Origin: Gammaproteobacteria bacterium UBA3067
GTDB taxonomy: Bacteria > Pseudomonadota > Gammaproteobacteria > Pseudomonadales > UBA3067
Assembly (NCBI GenBank): GCA_002366835.1
Contig: DFBZ01000079.1
Location: 1 to 42,737, forward strand
Direction: 5' to 3'
Length of the DNA: 42,737 bases
Shown: one piece after another, positions 1-8,399 of the stretch
Layout of the letters: the number at the start of each line of letters is the position of its first letter
Position numbering within the stretch: the stretch's first letter is position 1
Translations under genes and position numbers: made by a program
Notes under the pieces: generated by a model
Told to the model about the DNA's origin: nothing
Seen by the model: the letters and a program-made list of their open reading frames with translations, nothing else
Database searches by the model: none

Positions 1-28
1 CACCCTGATTAATAGGCGCTTACCAGCT

Positions 29-1918
29 ATGAACAACACTCAAGTAAAAAACGACGACCAAAACAAATCAAATTCAAAAGAATCCTTCCGGGGGGAAGCT
101 CCTCAAGAGCAGGGGGTTAAGGGCAAAAAAACCAAGAAAATAAATCCTGAAACGGTAGCGGCTAGGCAGGCTTTGATTGCCATGAGCCAAGAGGCCCAAG
201 ACATGATGGAAATGGCAGAGGGTAGCATGGAGTTAGAAGGGTTTGAGGGCTGCGAAAAAGTAAACGATTTTTTGTTGGTGATGTATCAGCAAGCTACCGG
301 TTGCGAAATGTTTAAAACCTTCCATGATTGGAAAAAAGAAGGTTTCAAAGTCAAAAAAGGATCAAAGTCATATCGGGTTTGGGGTTCACCGTTGAAGGCT
401 AAAAAGCAGGGCGAAGAACAGCAGGCAAAGCCAGCACCAGAAACGGAAAGCAAAAGCGATGCTGAAAAAACGTTTAAATTCTGGCCTATGTGTAGCCTGT
501 TTACAGAAAATCAAGTTGAACCCATCGAGGGTGGCGAAGAGCCCCAGGAAGTCGAAAAACAGGAAGATAACGCGGCCCAATCGGTGGAATTTGTTCCAGT
601 TGCTAAGTATCGCCAAGCAATCCGAAGCCTTGAGCGTTTTTATAACTGTGACCGTTGTTCGTGCGTGGGGGAAAAGGAAAATCAGTGGTGGTTGAATGAA
701 GCGCCTGGCCGTGTTGCTCAGCTTGAGGGGATCAGCTGTAAACGTGCAAAGCCTGAAGATCACGAAGAAAAGGCGGAGATTATTAACAAGGTGAAAGCCT
801 ATCTGGCAGACAACTCGGAGCCAACACCGCCGAAGCCTGGCAAGAAAAACCAGGAATCAAAGAACGAAGCCGCAAAGGATTCAGCGACAAATTACCGCCT
901 GGATATGGGCAACAATGAGAGTTTAACCCGTGGTTTATTTCCACAGCCTAACGGAGAATTTTCAGTGCTCACCTTTACCGAGTCAAAAACCTTTAAAACC
1001 AGGGTTGGGGCTTTGGGATGGTTAGGCGCTCGTGGTCTTGATGCTGCAGGGAGAAAAATTGAGGGGCAGCAGGTCGAGGAGGAGGGTGCGAGCGTTGAGA
1101 CTTCCTCATTTGTTACCGATGACTACCAAGAGCAGCAGGAAGCCCGCAAGGATCGGATGCTAGAGCGAGCCGATAAAGCCAGTGAAGATTTTCAAGCCAC
1201 CTATAAACGGGCTAAACAAATGGTCGAAGCTATCCCTTTTGGCCAGCCTATTTTAGTTGGCCATCATAGCGAACAACGAGACCGCAACTACCGCAATAAA
1301 ATACACAACACCTTCGACAAAGCCTTTGAACTGGACGGCAAAGCCGACCATTACCGCCAGAAAGCGGAAAGGGTTGGCAATGCTGGCATCGCATCGAATG
1401 ACCCAGAAGCCATCAAAAAGCTTAAAGAAAAGCTGGCAGGGCTTGAACGATCACAAGAGACCATGAAAGCGGTAAATAAAATTATTCGTACTGCCAGACT
1501 GACAGACGAAGAAAAAGCGGCGGAGATCGTCGCAGCGGGCCTGCTTTCAGAGGCCCAGGCCGATAAGATTTTAAAGCCTGATCATTGTGGCCGCGTGGGC
1601 TTTGCTTCTTACTCTCTCTCGAATAATAACGCGGAAATACGCCGGACAAAGCAACGTATAACCGGGTTAGAGGGTTTGAGAAACAGCGACCCGCTAGAAT
1701 TTAAAAATGATGATTTTTCGATGGCCATCGATGATGGCCGGGTGTGTATCGAGTTTTCCGGTGGCAAGCCTTCCGACGAAGTGCGGGCGATGTTGCGGGG
1801 TACTGCTTTCAAATGGTCTCGCTATCGAGGTGCTTGGGTTCGCAAAGCTACCGCTAACGGAGTGGCAGAAGCAGGCAGGCTGCTGGAGCGTTTAAAAGCG
1901 CTTGAGGAGATTTATTAA
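29..1918 (+). CDS. ArdC-N-like / DUF3560 mobile-element protein
   Basis: A 629-residue soluble protein. Residues about 75-170 resemble the ssDNA-binding N-terminal domain of ArdC-type antirestriction proteins (a W-K-G-KKG-S pattern around FHDWKKEGFKVKKGSKSY, then the FSLFTENQVEP-like strand). Residues about 375-545 match DUF3560, with the hallmark IPFGQPILVGHHSE followed by a charged helical region. The last 60 residues (FKWSRYRGAWVRK) are the usual tail of that family. Such proteins are common on plasmids and ICEs; the biochemical role is unproven, and antirestriction or ssDNA protection on transfer is an inference. The frame is open to the left edge and the ATG at 29 has no obvious Shine-Dalgarno sequence, so the true start may lie outside the window. 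A strong terminator follows, which separates it from the CRISPR locus. Confidence 0.8.
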   Translation: MNNTQVKNDDQNKSNSKESFRGEAPQEQGVKGKKTKKINPETVAARQALIAMSQEAQDMMEMAEGSMELEGFEGCEKVNDFLLVMYQQATGCEMFKTFHDWKKEGFKVKKGSKSYRVWGSPLKAKKQGEEQQAKPAPETESKSDAEKTFKFWPMCSLFTENQVEPIEGGEEPQEVEKQEDNAAQSVEFVPVAKYRQAIRSLERFYNCDRCSCVGEKENQWWLNEAPGRVAQLEGISCKRAKPEDHEEKAEIINKVKAYLADNSEPTPPKPGKKNQESKNEAAKDSATNYRLDMGNNESLTRGLFPQPNGEFSVLTFTESKTFKTRVGALGWLGARGLDAAGRKIEGQQVEEEGASVETSSFVTDDYQEQQEARKDRMLERADKASEDFQATYKRAKQMVEAIPFGQPILVGHHSEQRDRNYRNKIHNTFDKAFELDGKADHYRQKAERVGNAGIASNDPEAIKKLKEKLAGLERSQETMKAVNKIIRTARLTDEEKAAEIVAAGLLSEAQADKILKPDHCGRVGFASYSLSNNNAEIRRTKQRITGLEGLRNSDPLEFKNDDFSMAIDDGRVCIEFSGGKPSDEVRAMLRGTAFKWSRYRGAWVRKATANGVAEAGRLLERLKALEEIY

Positions 1919-1928
1919 AGGCATGGCG

Positions 1929-1953
1929 GCCCCCAGGTGCTGGGGGCTTTTTT
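1929..1953 (+). terminator. Rho-independent terminator after the DUF3560 gene
   Basis: A perfect 8-bp stem (GCCCCCAG / CTGGGGGC) with a GTG loop is followed directly by six T. It starts 11 bases after the DUF3560 stop codon and insulates the downstream CRISPR locus. Confidence 0.92.
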
Positions 1954-2248
1954 GCCGCTCCTGATGAGCGGACGGTAAGGCCGCGACAAGTCGCTCTTTA
2001 TTCCCTGCAGAAGCGCTCCAGCTGGTCACTAAGCAGGTACTGACGGTAAGAAACATGAGGTTTTCGTAGCCGGAAAAAGTGGAAGGTGAGCGCTAAGAGA
2101 AGAAAGAAGCAGCCCCAGTGGTAAGCCCATTAGCTGAATTTGAAGACGGGATGGTTGTGATAAGCATAATAAGTTCCCGTTAAGTTGGGCTCATTAGAAA
2201 TAGCTTAATGTGCCCCCTAAATACCCCTCCAGCCTAGTTCTAATTCTG

Positions 2249-2262
2249 TCACAACATTGTCA
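2249..2262. promoter_or_regulatory. Candidate operator upstream of the csm operon (site 1)
   Basis: The near-palindrome TCACAACATTGTCA lies in the 429-bp gene-free stretch 1954-2382, about 120 bp before the first csm-operon gene. The same core with the same left flank (AATTCTG) recurs about 130 bp before cas1 (11679-11692), and a related site lies at 13470-13483. A weak promoter-like TTGAAC is seen around 2299. The rest of 1954-2248 shows no convincing gene. Operator function is inferred from symmetry, recurrence and position. Confidence 0.45.
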
Positions 2263-2382
2263 GATATGACGAAATTGAAACCATCTGTTTAAATAGTTGA
2301 ACAAATTAATACAAGGCTAGACTTATGTTGCGTGATTACAAATGCCGCAGCTCGTATGAACAACTTTTTGGATATAACGAGA

Positions 2383-3486
2383 ATGACTGAATCAAAACGA
2401 ATCCTTTTGGCCGTCTCAGGAATGAGCTCTCAAATACTCACTGAAACGCTGTATGTATTGGTGACACAGCCTGAGCCGTTTATTCCCGATCAAATATACC
2501 TAATCAGTACAATAGAAGGTGCTGATCGAGCAAAACTTGATTTATTACACTCCGAAACGGGTAAGTTTCACAAGCTGTGTGAAGATTACAGCTTACCGCC
2601 AATTTCTTTTAGCACGGATGATATTCTCGTAATAACGGATAAAGACGGGGAAGAAATGGCCGATATTCGCAGTCATAGTGATAATGAGTCTGCTGCTGAC
2701 TTCATTACCCAGCGTATCCGCAAGATAACAGCCGAGCCAAACACTATATTACACGCATCAATGGCTGGCGGGCGTAAAACCATGGGCTATTATTTAGGTT
2801 ATGCCTTGTCGCTCTACGGCCGCAAGCAAGATAGCTTGTCTCATGTGCTGGTGCCTGAGGGCTACGATGGCCATCGAGATTTCTTCTACCCCAGTCCCAA
2901 AAGCCATGTGATTTATGCGCGTGATAACAAACCACTTGATACGCACAACGTAAAAGTTGAGCTGGCCAATATTCCTTTTATCCGTTTAAGGGATAATTTT
3001 TCAGAAACCTTACTTAAAAAGGATGTTGGCTTTTCCGATATAGTCAGTCAAGCGAGTCGCTTGACTGATGCCCCCATGCTAACGATAGACCTTCACTCAA
3101 AAACCTTGCATGCCCATAATATTAAGATTGAACTAAAGCCCACCTTATTTGCTTTTTATACTATGTTTGTAAAGAGCGCACTGGATGGCGAGTCAATAAC
3201 AGTTCCTCATGAGTTAGAACCAAACCAAGACTATGCGCATCGGTTTCTCGATATTTATAAATCCCAGCTTGGTGAAATGCGCGATACGGATAAAACTGAA
3301 TTCGCACTAAAAAATGGCATGGATGCAAATTTTTTCACGGAAAAAATATCGAGAATAAAAAATGGCTTTGAAGTGGAGCTCGGTAAAACCCTGGCCGCTC
3401 ACTATAAAATAACTAGAACCGGTAAGCGCGGCAGTGGCACCTACATGATCAATCTTCCATCTGAGCAGATCGACCTCAAGGAATAA
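2383..3486 (+). CDS. CARF-domain CRISPR protein, NE0113 (TIGR02584/PF09623) family
   Basis: A 367-residue protein heading the csm operon. The N-terminal CARF domain starts with KRILLAVSGMSSQILTETL and carries the ligand-loop signature MAGGRKTMGYYLG, typical of the NE0113 family, which databases label a Csm6-like ring nuclease. The last 60 residues (helix, then RTGKRGSGTYMINLP) look like a winged helix with its wing. I find no HEPN R-x4-6-H motif, so a Csm6-type RNase is unlikely. Ring nuclease or cOA-responsive regulator are the better readings. The frame opens at a GTG at 2332, but ATG 2383 is preferred: ACGAGA precedes it and family members begin at this point. Cas10 follows after 5 bp. Confidence 0.85.
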   Translation: MTESKRILLAVSGMSSQILTETLYVLVTQPEPFIPDQIYLISTIEGADRAKLDLLHSETGKFHKLCEDYSLPPISFSTDDILVITDKDGEEMADIRSHSDNESAADFITQRIRKITAEPNTILHASMAGGRKTMGYYLGYALSLYGRKQDSLSHVLVPEGYDGHRDFFYPSPKSHVIYARDNKPLDTHNVKVELANIPFIRLRDNFSETLLKKDVGFSDIVSQASRLTDAPMLTIDLHSKTLHAHNIKIELKPTLFAFYTMFVKSALDGESITVPHELEPNQDYAHRFLDIYKSQLGEMRDTDKTEFALKNGMDANFFTEKISRIKNGFEVELGKTLAAHYKITRTGKRGSGTYMINLPSEQIDLKE

Positions 3487-3491
3487 CGTAC

Positions 3492-6179
3492 ATGAATGAT
3501 TCGTTACTGGAAGCATCCGCACAGGTAGCATTGCTAGCCTACCTGCAACAAATAGGTAAGCTGGCTGAGCGAGCGGGTATTCCTACAAATGAAAGCAGTG
3601 CTCAACAGTCTATGCAGCGTTACTCACCTACCCAGCAAGCCATCCCTCAAAAGTATGCTGCGTATACTGCTATTGCACTGGATAAGCTTAAAAGCCAGCT
3701 TCCCGAGCTGGGCCTTGGTCAGTACAGCCCCTGCAGTAGTTGGAATGAAGCTGATTCCATTGATTCTTTTGTACACATCGCTGCTTCAGCGCAGCAAACA
3801 GAGAGTTTTTTGCCCTGCATATTAACTACAGCAAGTCATCTTGCAGCGGGCAAAAGCTATCGTGATTTTCACAATCCAGTCAGTCAAAACCGGCAATCCA
3901 AAGCGATCAGCAAACCTACAAAAATACGGCTATCCACACTCTTTGAACAAATTGATCCGCACAAAAAGGTCAAGCCAGCCCCTTTACAGTACCGTTATCC
4001 CTTGTGTTCGTTAAGCCCTTACGCCTTGATGCCAGAAAAAAATGTTTCATTGAACAATAATGAATCCAAAAAACAATATAGCCGCCTTTGGGAAGACTTC
4101 AGTCAAGCATTTGAAAGTATTCCGCACTCCCACCGTCAGAGTTTGCCTCTCTGGCTAGACCACTTCGATTCCCTTTGGCTGTGTTACACACAAGCAGTGC
4201 CGGTAATCAACGGCGATGAAAAGGTCGAAGATGTCTCTATTTATGACCACAGCAAGATTACTGCAGCCTTAGCTACCGCGTTGTGGCGCAATCATTACGC
4301 ACAAAGTCAAGACGAGCAGGCTAGCCTGCAGGCCCTGCAAAGTGAAAACGGCTGGAATGAAGAAAAATTTTTACTCATACAGGGTGATTTTTTTGGCATT
4401 CAGAACTTTATTTTCAGCAGTGGCGCTGAAACCAACCGCAGAGCGGCAAAACTACTTCGCGGCCGCTCCTTTCAAGTTTCACTGATCGCCGAATGCATCG
4501 CCCTTAACGTCCTCGAAGCGCTCCAGTTGCCCAGCACCAGTCAGGTATTAAATGCAGCGGGGAAATTTCTTATTATTGCGCCCAATCTACCGCACATTAC
4601 TCAGGCGCTGGAGGACTTAAAAAATGATATTAACCAATGGTTTCTTGAAATCAGCTATGGCCAATCGGGTATGGGCCTGTGTTGGCATGCTGCCAGCTGT
4701 AATAACTTTGTAAATACGCCAGGCGAAAGCAGTGGTTACGCACAACTGATGTCCAAACTTGCGGCAGAGCAGGAAAGGGCCAAACACCAACATTTTGGTC
4801 TGTGTGAAAAAGATACACTATCGCCTGTATTCTCACACTATCTCGACAGCATGGATAACGAATTCGGCGTATGCGAAATCAATGGTTTTTCTCCAGCCCA
4901 GCAGAAAGTAAATCAGGAGCCACAAAACGAAGAAAATCAAAAGAAATGTGCACACATCAGTGAACTCGCAGCAGATCAAATAAGCATGGGGGAAGCATTG
5001 GTGAGCAAGCAACGCCTGCTTATTACCCGCACACCTCTTCAAGGTTTACGTGCCCTTAAAATTCCCATCTTAGGTTACGCTATTCAGTTTACCGATGAAG
5101 AAGATGTCAGCGGTAAATTTGGCGCAGAAGTCAAAAGCGGCAACTTGCGTAGAGTATGGGATTATTCATTGCCTGAACAAAATGCCAAAGCGCCACTATG
5201 GAACGGTTACGCCCGCCGATTTATTAATAGCCAAGTCCCGCGTTTTGAGCAAGCAAGCGACTGGGAAAAGGAGCGCTATCAGTTAGCGTCTAATGAAGAT
5301 GCCACCCTCGAAATTGGAGCCCTGAAAACCTTCAATCATATCGCCTGTGAAGATCGAAGCGAAGCCAGTGATCACTCAGGCTGGCAGGGTATTAATGCCT
5401 TAGGCATATTTAAAGGTGATGTCGACGACCTCGGTTTGATCTTTTCCAACGGTTTACCAAACCCTAGTTTTGCCCGCACGAGCGCACTGTCACGCCAAAT
5501 AAACCAGTTCTTTACAATTTATTTACCCTGGTTATGCCAAAGTGACGACAACTATAAAAATACCTACACACTGTTTGCCGGTGGCGATGATTTTTTTATG
5601 CTTGGCCCATGGCACACCCAAATGCAACTAGCCTTGGCTCTGCAGGAACAATTTCAACACTATGTAGCCCATAATGCTGCGGTTCACTTCTCCGCTGGTT
5701 TAGCCCTCACCAAACCAGGCTTACCCATTAAAGAGCTGGCCGATTTAGGTGAACAAGCACTCAATGCCGCAAAATCCAGAAAAGAGGGCAGCGAAAACGT
5801 TAAAAATGCAATTTGCTGCTTTGAACAAACTGTCTCCTGGGATACCTACAAAGAACTGCTTGCCACTCGGCAAAGGCTTAGCGAACTCAGTCAGGAATTC
5901 GAACTTTCCACCGCCTACCTCTATGCCCTGCTGGACTACTGCCATATGGCCCAACAAGCCAAAGATGGCAACACCGAAGCGGCTATATGGCGCTCACGCT
6001 TGGTCTATAAAACCGAGCGGATGATCATAGACCGCCACAAAACAGAAAATACGCAGAGGGCAAAGGACATTCGACACCGCTTATTTGAAGAAATTATTTT
6101 AAATGGAATTCAGGCACACCATGCCAACTGGCTGATCAGCCTGCAAACCCATCTTTATCTGCACCGAAAAATAGGATGA
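3492..6179 (+). CDS. cas10: Cas10/Csm1, type III-A large subunit with intact cyclase and degenerate HD motif
   Basis: An 895-residue signature protein of the type III-A Csm complex. The palm/cyclase domain keeps GGDD at residues 697-700 (FAGGDDFF), the site that makes cyclic oligoadenylate (cOA) when target RNA is bound. The N-terminal HD region has LLAYLQQIGKLAERAG, where active Csm1 proteins have an L-HD-IGK pattern: the paired metal ligands are Gln19-Gln20. ssDNA cleavage by the HD domain is therefore probably lost, and signalling is the likely main output. The helical Csm1 C-terminus follows the palm domain. An AAGGA ribosome site lies 10 bp before the ATG. Co-transcribed with the CARF gene upstream (5-bp gap) and csm2 downstream (4-bp gap). 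Confidence 0.96.
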   Translation: MNDSLLEASAQVALLAYLQQIGKLAERAGIPTNESSAQQSMQRYSPTQQAIPQKYAAYTAIALDKLKSQLPELGLGQYSPCSSWNEADSIDSFVHIAASAQQTESFLPCILTTASHLAAGKSYRDFHNPVSQNRQSKAISKPTKIRLSTLFEQIDPHKKVKPAPLQYRYPLCSLSPYALMPEKNVSLNNNESKKQYSRLWEDFSQAFESIPHSHRQSLPLWLDHFDSLWLCYTQAVPVINGDEKVEDVSIYDHSKITAALATALWRNHYAQSQDEQASLQALQSENGWNEEKFLLIQGDFFGIQNFIFSSGAETNRRAAKLLRGRSFQVSLIAECIALNVLEALQLPSTSQVLNAAGKFLIIAPNLPHITQALEDLKNDINQWFLEISYGQSGMGLCWHAASCNNFVNTPGESSGYAQLMSKLAAEQERAKHQHFGLCEKDTLSPVFSHYLDSMDNEFGVCEINGFSPAQQKVNQEPQNEENQKKCAHISELAADQISMGEALVSKQRLLITRTPLQGLRALKIPILGYAIQFTDEEDVSGKFGAEVKSGNLRRVWDYSLPEQNAKAPLWNGYARRFINSQVPRFEQASDWEKERYQLASNEDATLEIGALKTFNHIACEDRSEASDHSGWQGINALGIFKGDVDDLGLIFSNGLPNPSFARTSALSRQINQFFTIYLPWLCQSDDNYKNTYTLFAGGDDFFMLGPWHTQMQLALALQEQFQHYVAHNAAVHFSAGLALTKPGLPIKELADLGEQALNAAKSRKEGSENVKNAICCFEQTVSWDTYKELLATRQRLSELSQEFELSTAYLYALLDYCHMAQQAKDGNTEAAIWRSRLVYKTERMIIDRHKTENTQRAKDIRHRLFEEIILNGIQAHHANWLISLQTHLYLHRKIG

Positions 6180-6183
6180 CACC

Positions 6184-6639
6184 ATGAGTAATCATCAGAC
6201 GAGTCCCAGTGGGTCTAACCCGAGCGAAAAGATCGACCTGAGCGGGCTAGATTTTAAATCACCCTCAATGACCCTATATGACGAAGATGCACAAAAGGCC
6301 GCTGAATGCGTCGCACACAATATAGTAGGGCTTGGAAAAACAAAGCTTAAAGAGGCTAACAAGCCCACCCAGTTAAGGCGCTTTTATGATGAGCTATTGA
6401 TGTGGGAGCAGCGAATCCGTAATAAACCGAGCGCTTACCCAGAATATCTTCCGATGATAAAAATGCTCAATGCCAAAGTCGCTTATGCCCACGGACGAAA
6501 ACTGGTGGATAAAAATTATCATGATCTTATTCGAGAAGGCTTGAGGCAGCTGAGTGAAGATAACCCTGAAACTTACTACCATTTTCGCCTATTTATGGAA
6601 GCCTTTATGGGTTTCTACAAAATGGAAAAGGGCAACTAA
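6184..6639 (+). CDS. csm2: Csm2, type III-A small subunit
   Basis: A 151-residue, mostly helical, charged protein between cas10 and csm3, the standard place for csm2. The segment about 55-150 (helices around RRFYDELLMWEQRI and YYHFRLFMEAFMGFY) fits the family. Csm2 subunits line the target-RNA groove of the Csm complex. The first 40 residues (rich in Ser, Asn, Pro) look disordered. AGGATG precedes the ATG. The call rests partly on position because the family diverges quickly. Confidence 0.9.
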   Translation: MSNHQTSPSGSNPSEKIDLSGLDFKSPSMTLYDEDAQKAAECVAHNIVGLGKTKLKEANKPTQLRRFYDELLMWEQRIRNKPSAYPEYLPMIKMLNAKVAYAHGRKLVDKNYHDLIREGLRQLSEDNPETYYHFRLFMEAFMGFYKMEKGN

Positions 6640-6660
6640 AACAAATTGAACGGAGATTCC

Positions 6661-7395
6661 ATGGACAACCCAACCTTGCGAAGTATCAATATCATCGAAG
6701 GAAAAATTGAGCTGCTTACCGGTCTGCATATTGGTGCAGGCAATGAAGAAATTCACATTGGTGGCATTGATAATGCCATTATCAAGCACCCTTATACACA
6801 GGAGCCCTATATTCCCGGTTCCAGCATCAAAGGCAAATTGCGCAGCCTGTTAGAGTGGCGGGCTGGTCTAGTGGGCGTCACCGATGGCAAGCCTGTCAAC
6901 ACCACGTCCCTTTCAAAATTTGACGGTACACAACGCGAACAAGCCCTCGATATTTGCCGCTTATGTGGCGTATCGGCTTCAAGCAAAGGGGATAAACTAA
7001 TTGAAGAAGTGGGGCCCACCCGTGCCAGCTTTTGGGACAGCTCACTCACCAGTGCATGGCTGAGCGAGCGTGATGACAGAAGCCAGTTACTCACCGAGGC
7101 TAAATTCGAGAACACCATCAACCGCATCAGTGGCACCGCAGACAACCCCCGTCAAACAGAGCGTGTACCCGCTGGCGCTTTGTTTGATTTTCGCGTTAGC
7201 CTAAAACATCTCGTTGAAGGCGATGACGCCTTGCTCGACCTGCTGCTAGTGGGCCTGAAACTGCTCCAGCTCGATGGTATTGGTGGCTCCGGTTCACGTG
7301 GTTACGGCAAAATTCAATTTACACACATCACCCTTAACAGCGAAACTTTGCAAGAGCGCTTCGAAAAGATCGAACCCTTCAGCAGCGCTGCGTAA
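6661..7395 (+). CDS. csm3: Csm3, type III-A backbone RAMP and target-RNA nuclease
   Basis: A 244-residue Cas7-group RAMP protein. It shows LLTGLHIGAGNEE, the catalytic-loop region HIGGIDNAIIK with Asp37 at the position of the target-RNA-cleaving Asp of Csm3, then YIPGSSIKGKLRSLLE and the C-terminal glycine-rich loop GIGGSGSRGYGK. All are diagnostic. Several copies form the complex backbone and cut target RNA at 6-nt intervals. A TTG at 6646 would add five residues, but ATG 6661 has CGGAG at 6651-6655 and matches the family start, so it is preferred. The catalytic Asp is present, so RNA cleavage should be active. Confidence 0.96.
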   Translation: MDNPTLRSINIIEGKIELLTGLHIGAGNEEIHIGGIDNAIIKHPYTQEPYIPGSSIKGKLRSLLEWRAGLVGVTDGKPVNTTSLSKFDGTQREQALDICRLCGVSASSKGDKLIEEVGPTRASFWDSSLTSAWLSERDDRSQLLTEAKFENTINRISGTADNPRQTERVPAGALFDFRVSLKHLVEGDDALLDLLLVGLKLLQLDGIGGSGSRGYGKIQFTHITLNSETLQERFEKIEPFSSAA

Positions 7396-7412
7396 CCAAC
7401 CAAGAGGCCGCT

Positions 7413-8399
7413 ATGGAAACCCTGAAAATTAGCATTAAACCCCAAGGTGCCTTTGTGACAGCTCTGCGTGGTGACACGCTTTTTGGGCAGTTTTGCTGGG
7501 CATTGCGACATACTCAGGGTGAGTCTGCACTCATACAAGCACTTGAAGGCTACCAGGGTGGATCACCCTTTGCCGTTATCGCCGATCCGTTACCCCAGGG
7601 CGTTATTCCCCGGCCTGCCTGTCCGCCTCACTTGATGGGTATCGACAGCTTTAACAACAGCCCTGAAAGCGCTATGCAGCGTAAAGCACTCAAACAAAAG
7701 AAATGGGTCGAAGAATGCGCACTCGCCAAACCGCTAAAACAATGGCAAACACACCTTATGGACGAAACCCAGCTCGCCCAACGGCTTGATCTGGGCGGCC
7801 CGTTAACATCCCTCACAACACAGCAAACCCGTTACCACAACAGCCTGAACCGTAAAACTGGCAGCACAGGGCAGGGCGAAGGCTTTGCCCCTTTTAGCCG
7901 CCAACTAAACTGGTATCACCCTTCGCTGAGTCTTGAGCTGTATGTATGTTATAACGCGCAAAAAATAGCAGCAGCCGATGTGCTCGAAGCCATCGAATAC
8001 ATCGGCCATACTGGTTATGGCAAAGAAGCCAGTAATGGCGCCGGCAAATTTACCCTGCAAAAACACGCAGCACTCACACCTGCCAAACATACCCAGGCCA
8101 ACTCCCTGCTGACCCTTGCACCCAGCGCCCCCCAAGGGCAAAGCTGGCAGCCCGCACACTGTTACTACAAAACCCAAACACACTTTGGTCGCCATGGCGA
8201 TTTAGCCGCCATTCAAGGGCAGCCCTTTAAAAACCCAATACTGCTAGCAGCAACAGGTGCAGTGCTTTGCCCCACCACAATGCCTATTGAAAACTACTGT
8301 GGTCAGGGCCTAGGTGGCCTATCAAAAAGCATTGTCGGCACTGTACACCAAGGTTATGCACCCACGCTCGCGATCGTGCAAGAAGGAGTTGCAGCATGA
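7413..8399 (+). CDS. csm4: Csm4, type III-A Cas5-group subunit
   Basis: A 328-residue RAMP protein. The N-terminus (GAFVTALRGDTLFGQFCWALR) is the Csm4 signature, and a glycine-rich loop GYGKEASNGAGKF lies near residue 200. Csm4 caps the 5' handle of the crRNA and contacts Cas10. It is 17 bp after csm3 with an AAGAGG site before the ATG, and overlaps csm5 by 4 bp (ATGA), indicating translational coupling. Confidence 0.94.
   Translation: METLKISIKPQGAFVTALRGDTLFGQFCWALRHTQGESALIQALEGYQGGSPFAVIADPLPQGVIPRPACPPHLMGIDSFNNSPESAMQRKALKQKKWVEECALAKPLKQWQTHLMDETQLAQRLDLGGPLTSLTTQQTRYHNSLNRKTGSTGQGEGFAPFSRQLNWYHPSLSLELYVCYNAQKIAAADVLEAIEYIGHTGYGKEASNGAGKFTLQKHAALTPAKHTQANSLLTLAPSAPQGQSWQPAHCYYKTQTHFGRHGDLAAIQGQPFKNPILLAATGAVLCPTTMPIENYCGQGLGGLSKSIVGTVHQGYAPTLAIVQEGVAA

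Noticed and set aside
1960..1992. CTGATGAG followed by a short stem, similar to a hammerhead ribozyme core
   Set aside because: The required GAAA box after stem II is absent (GACAAG instead) and no matching stems I/III are evident.
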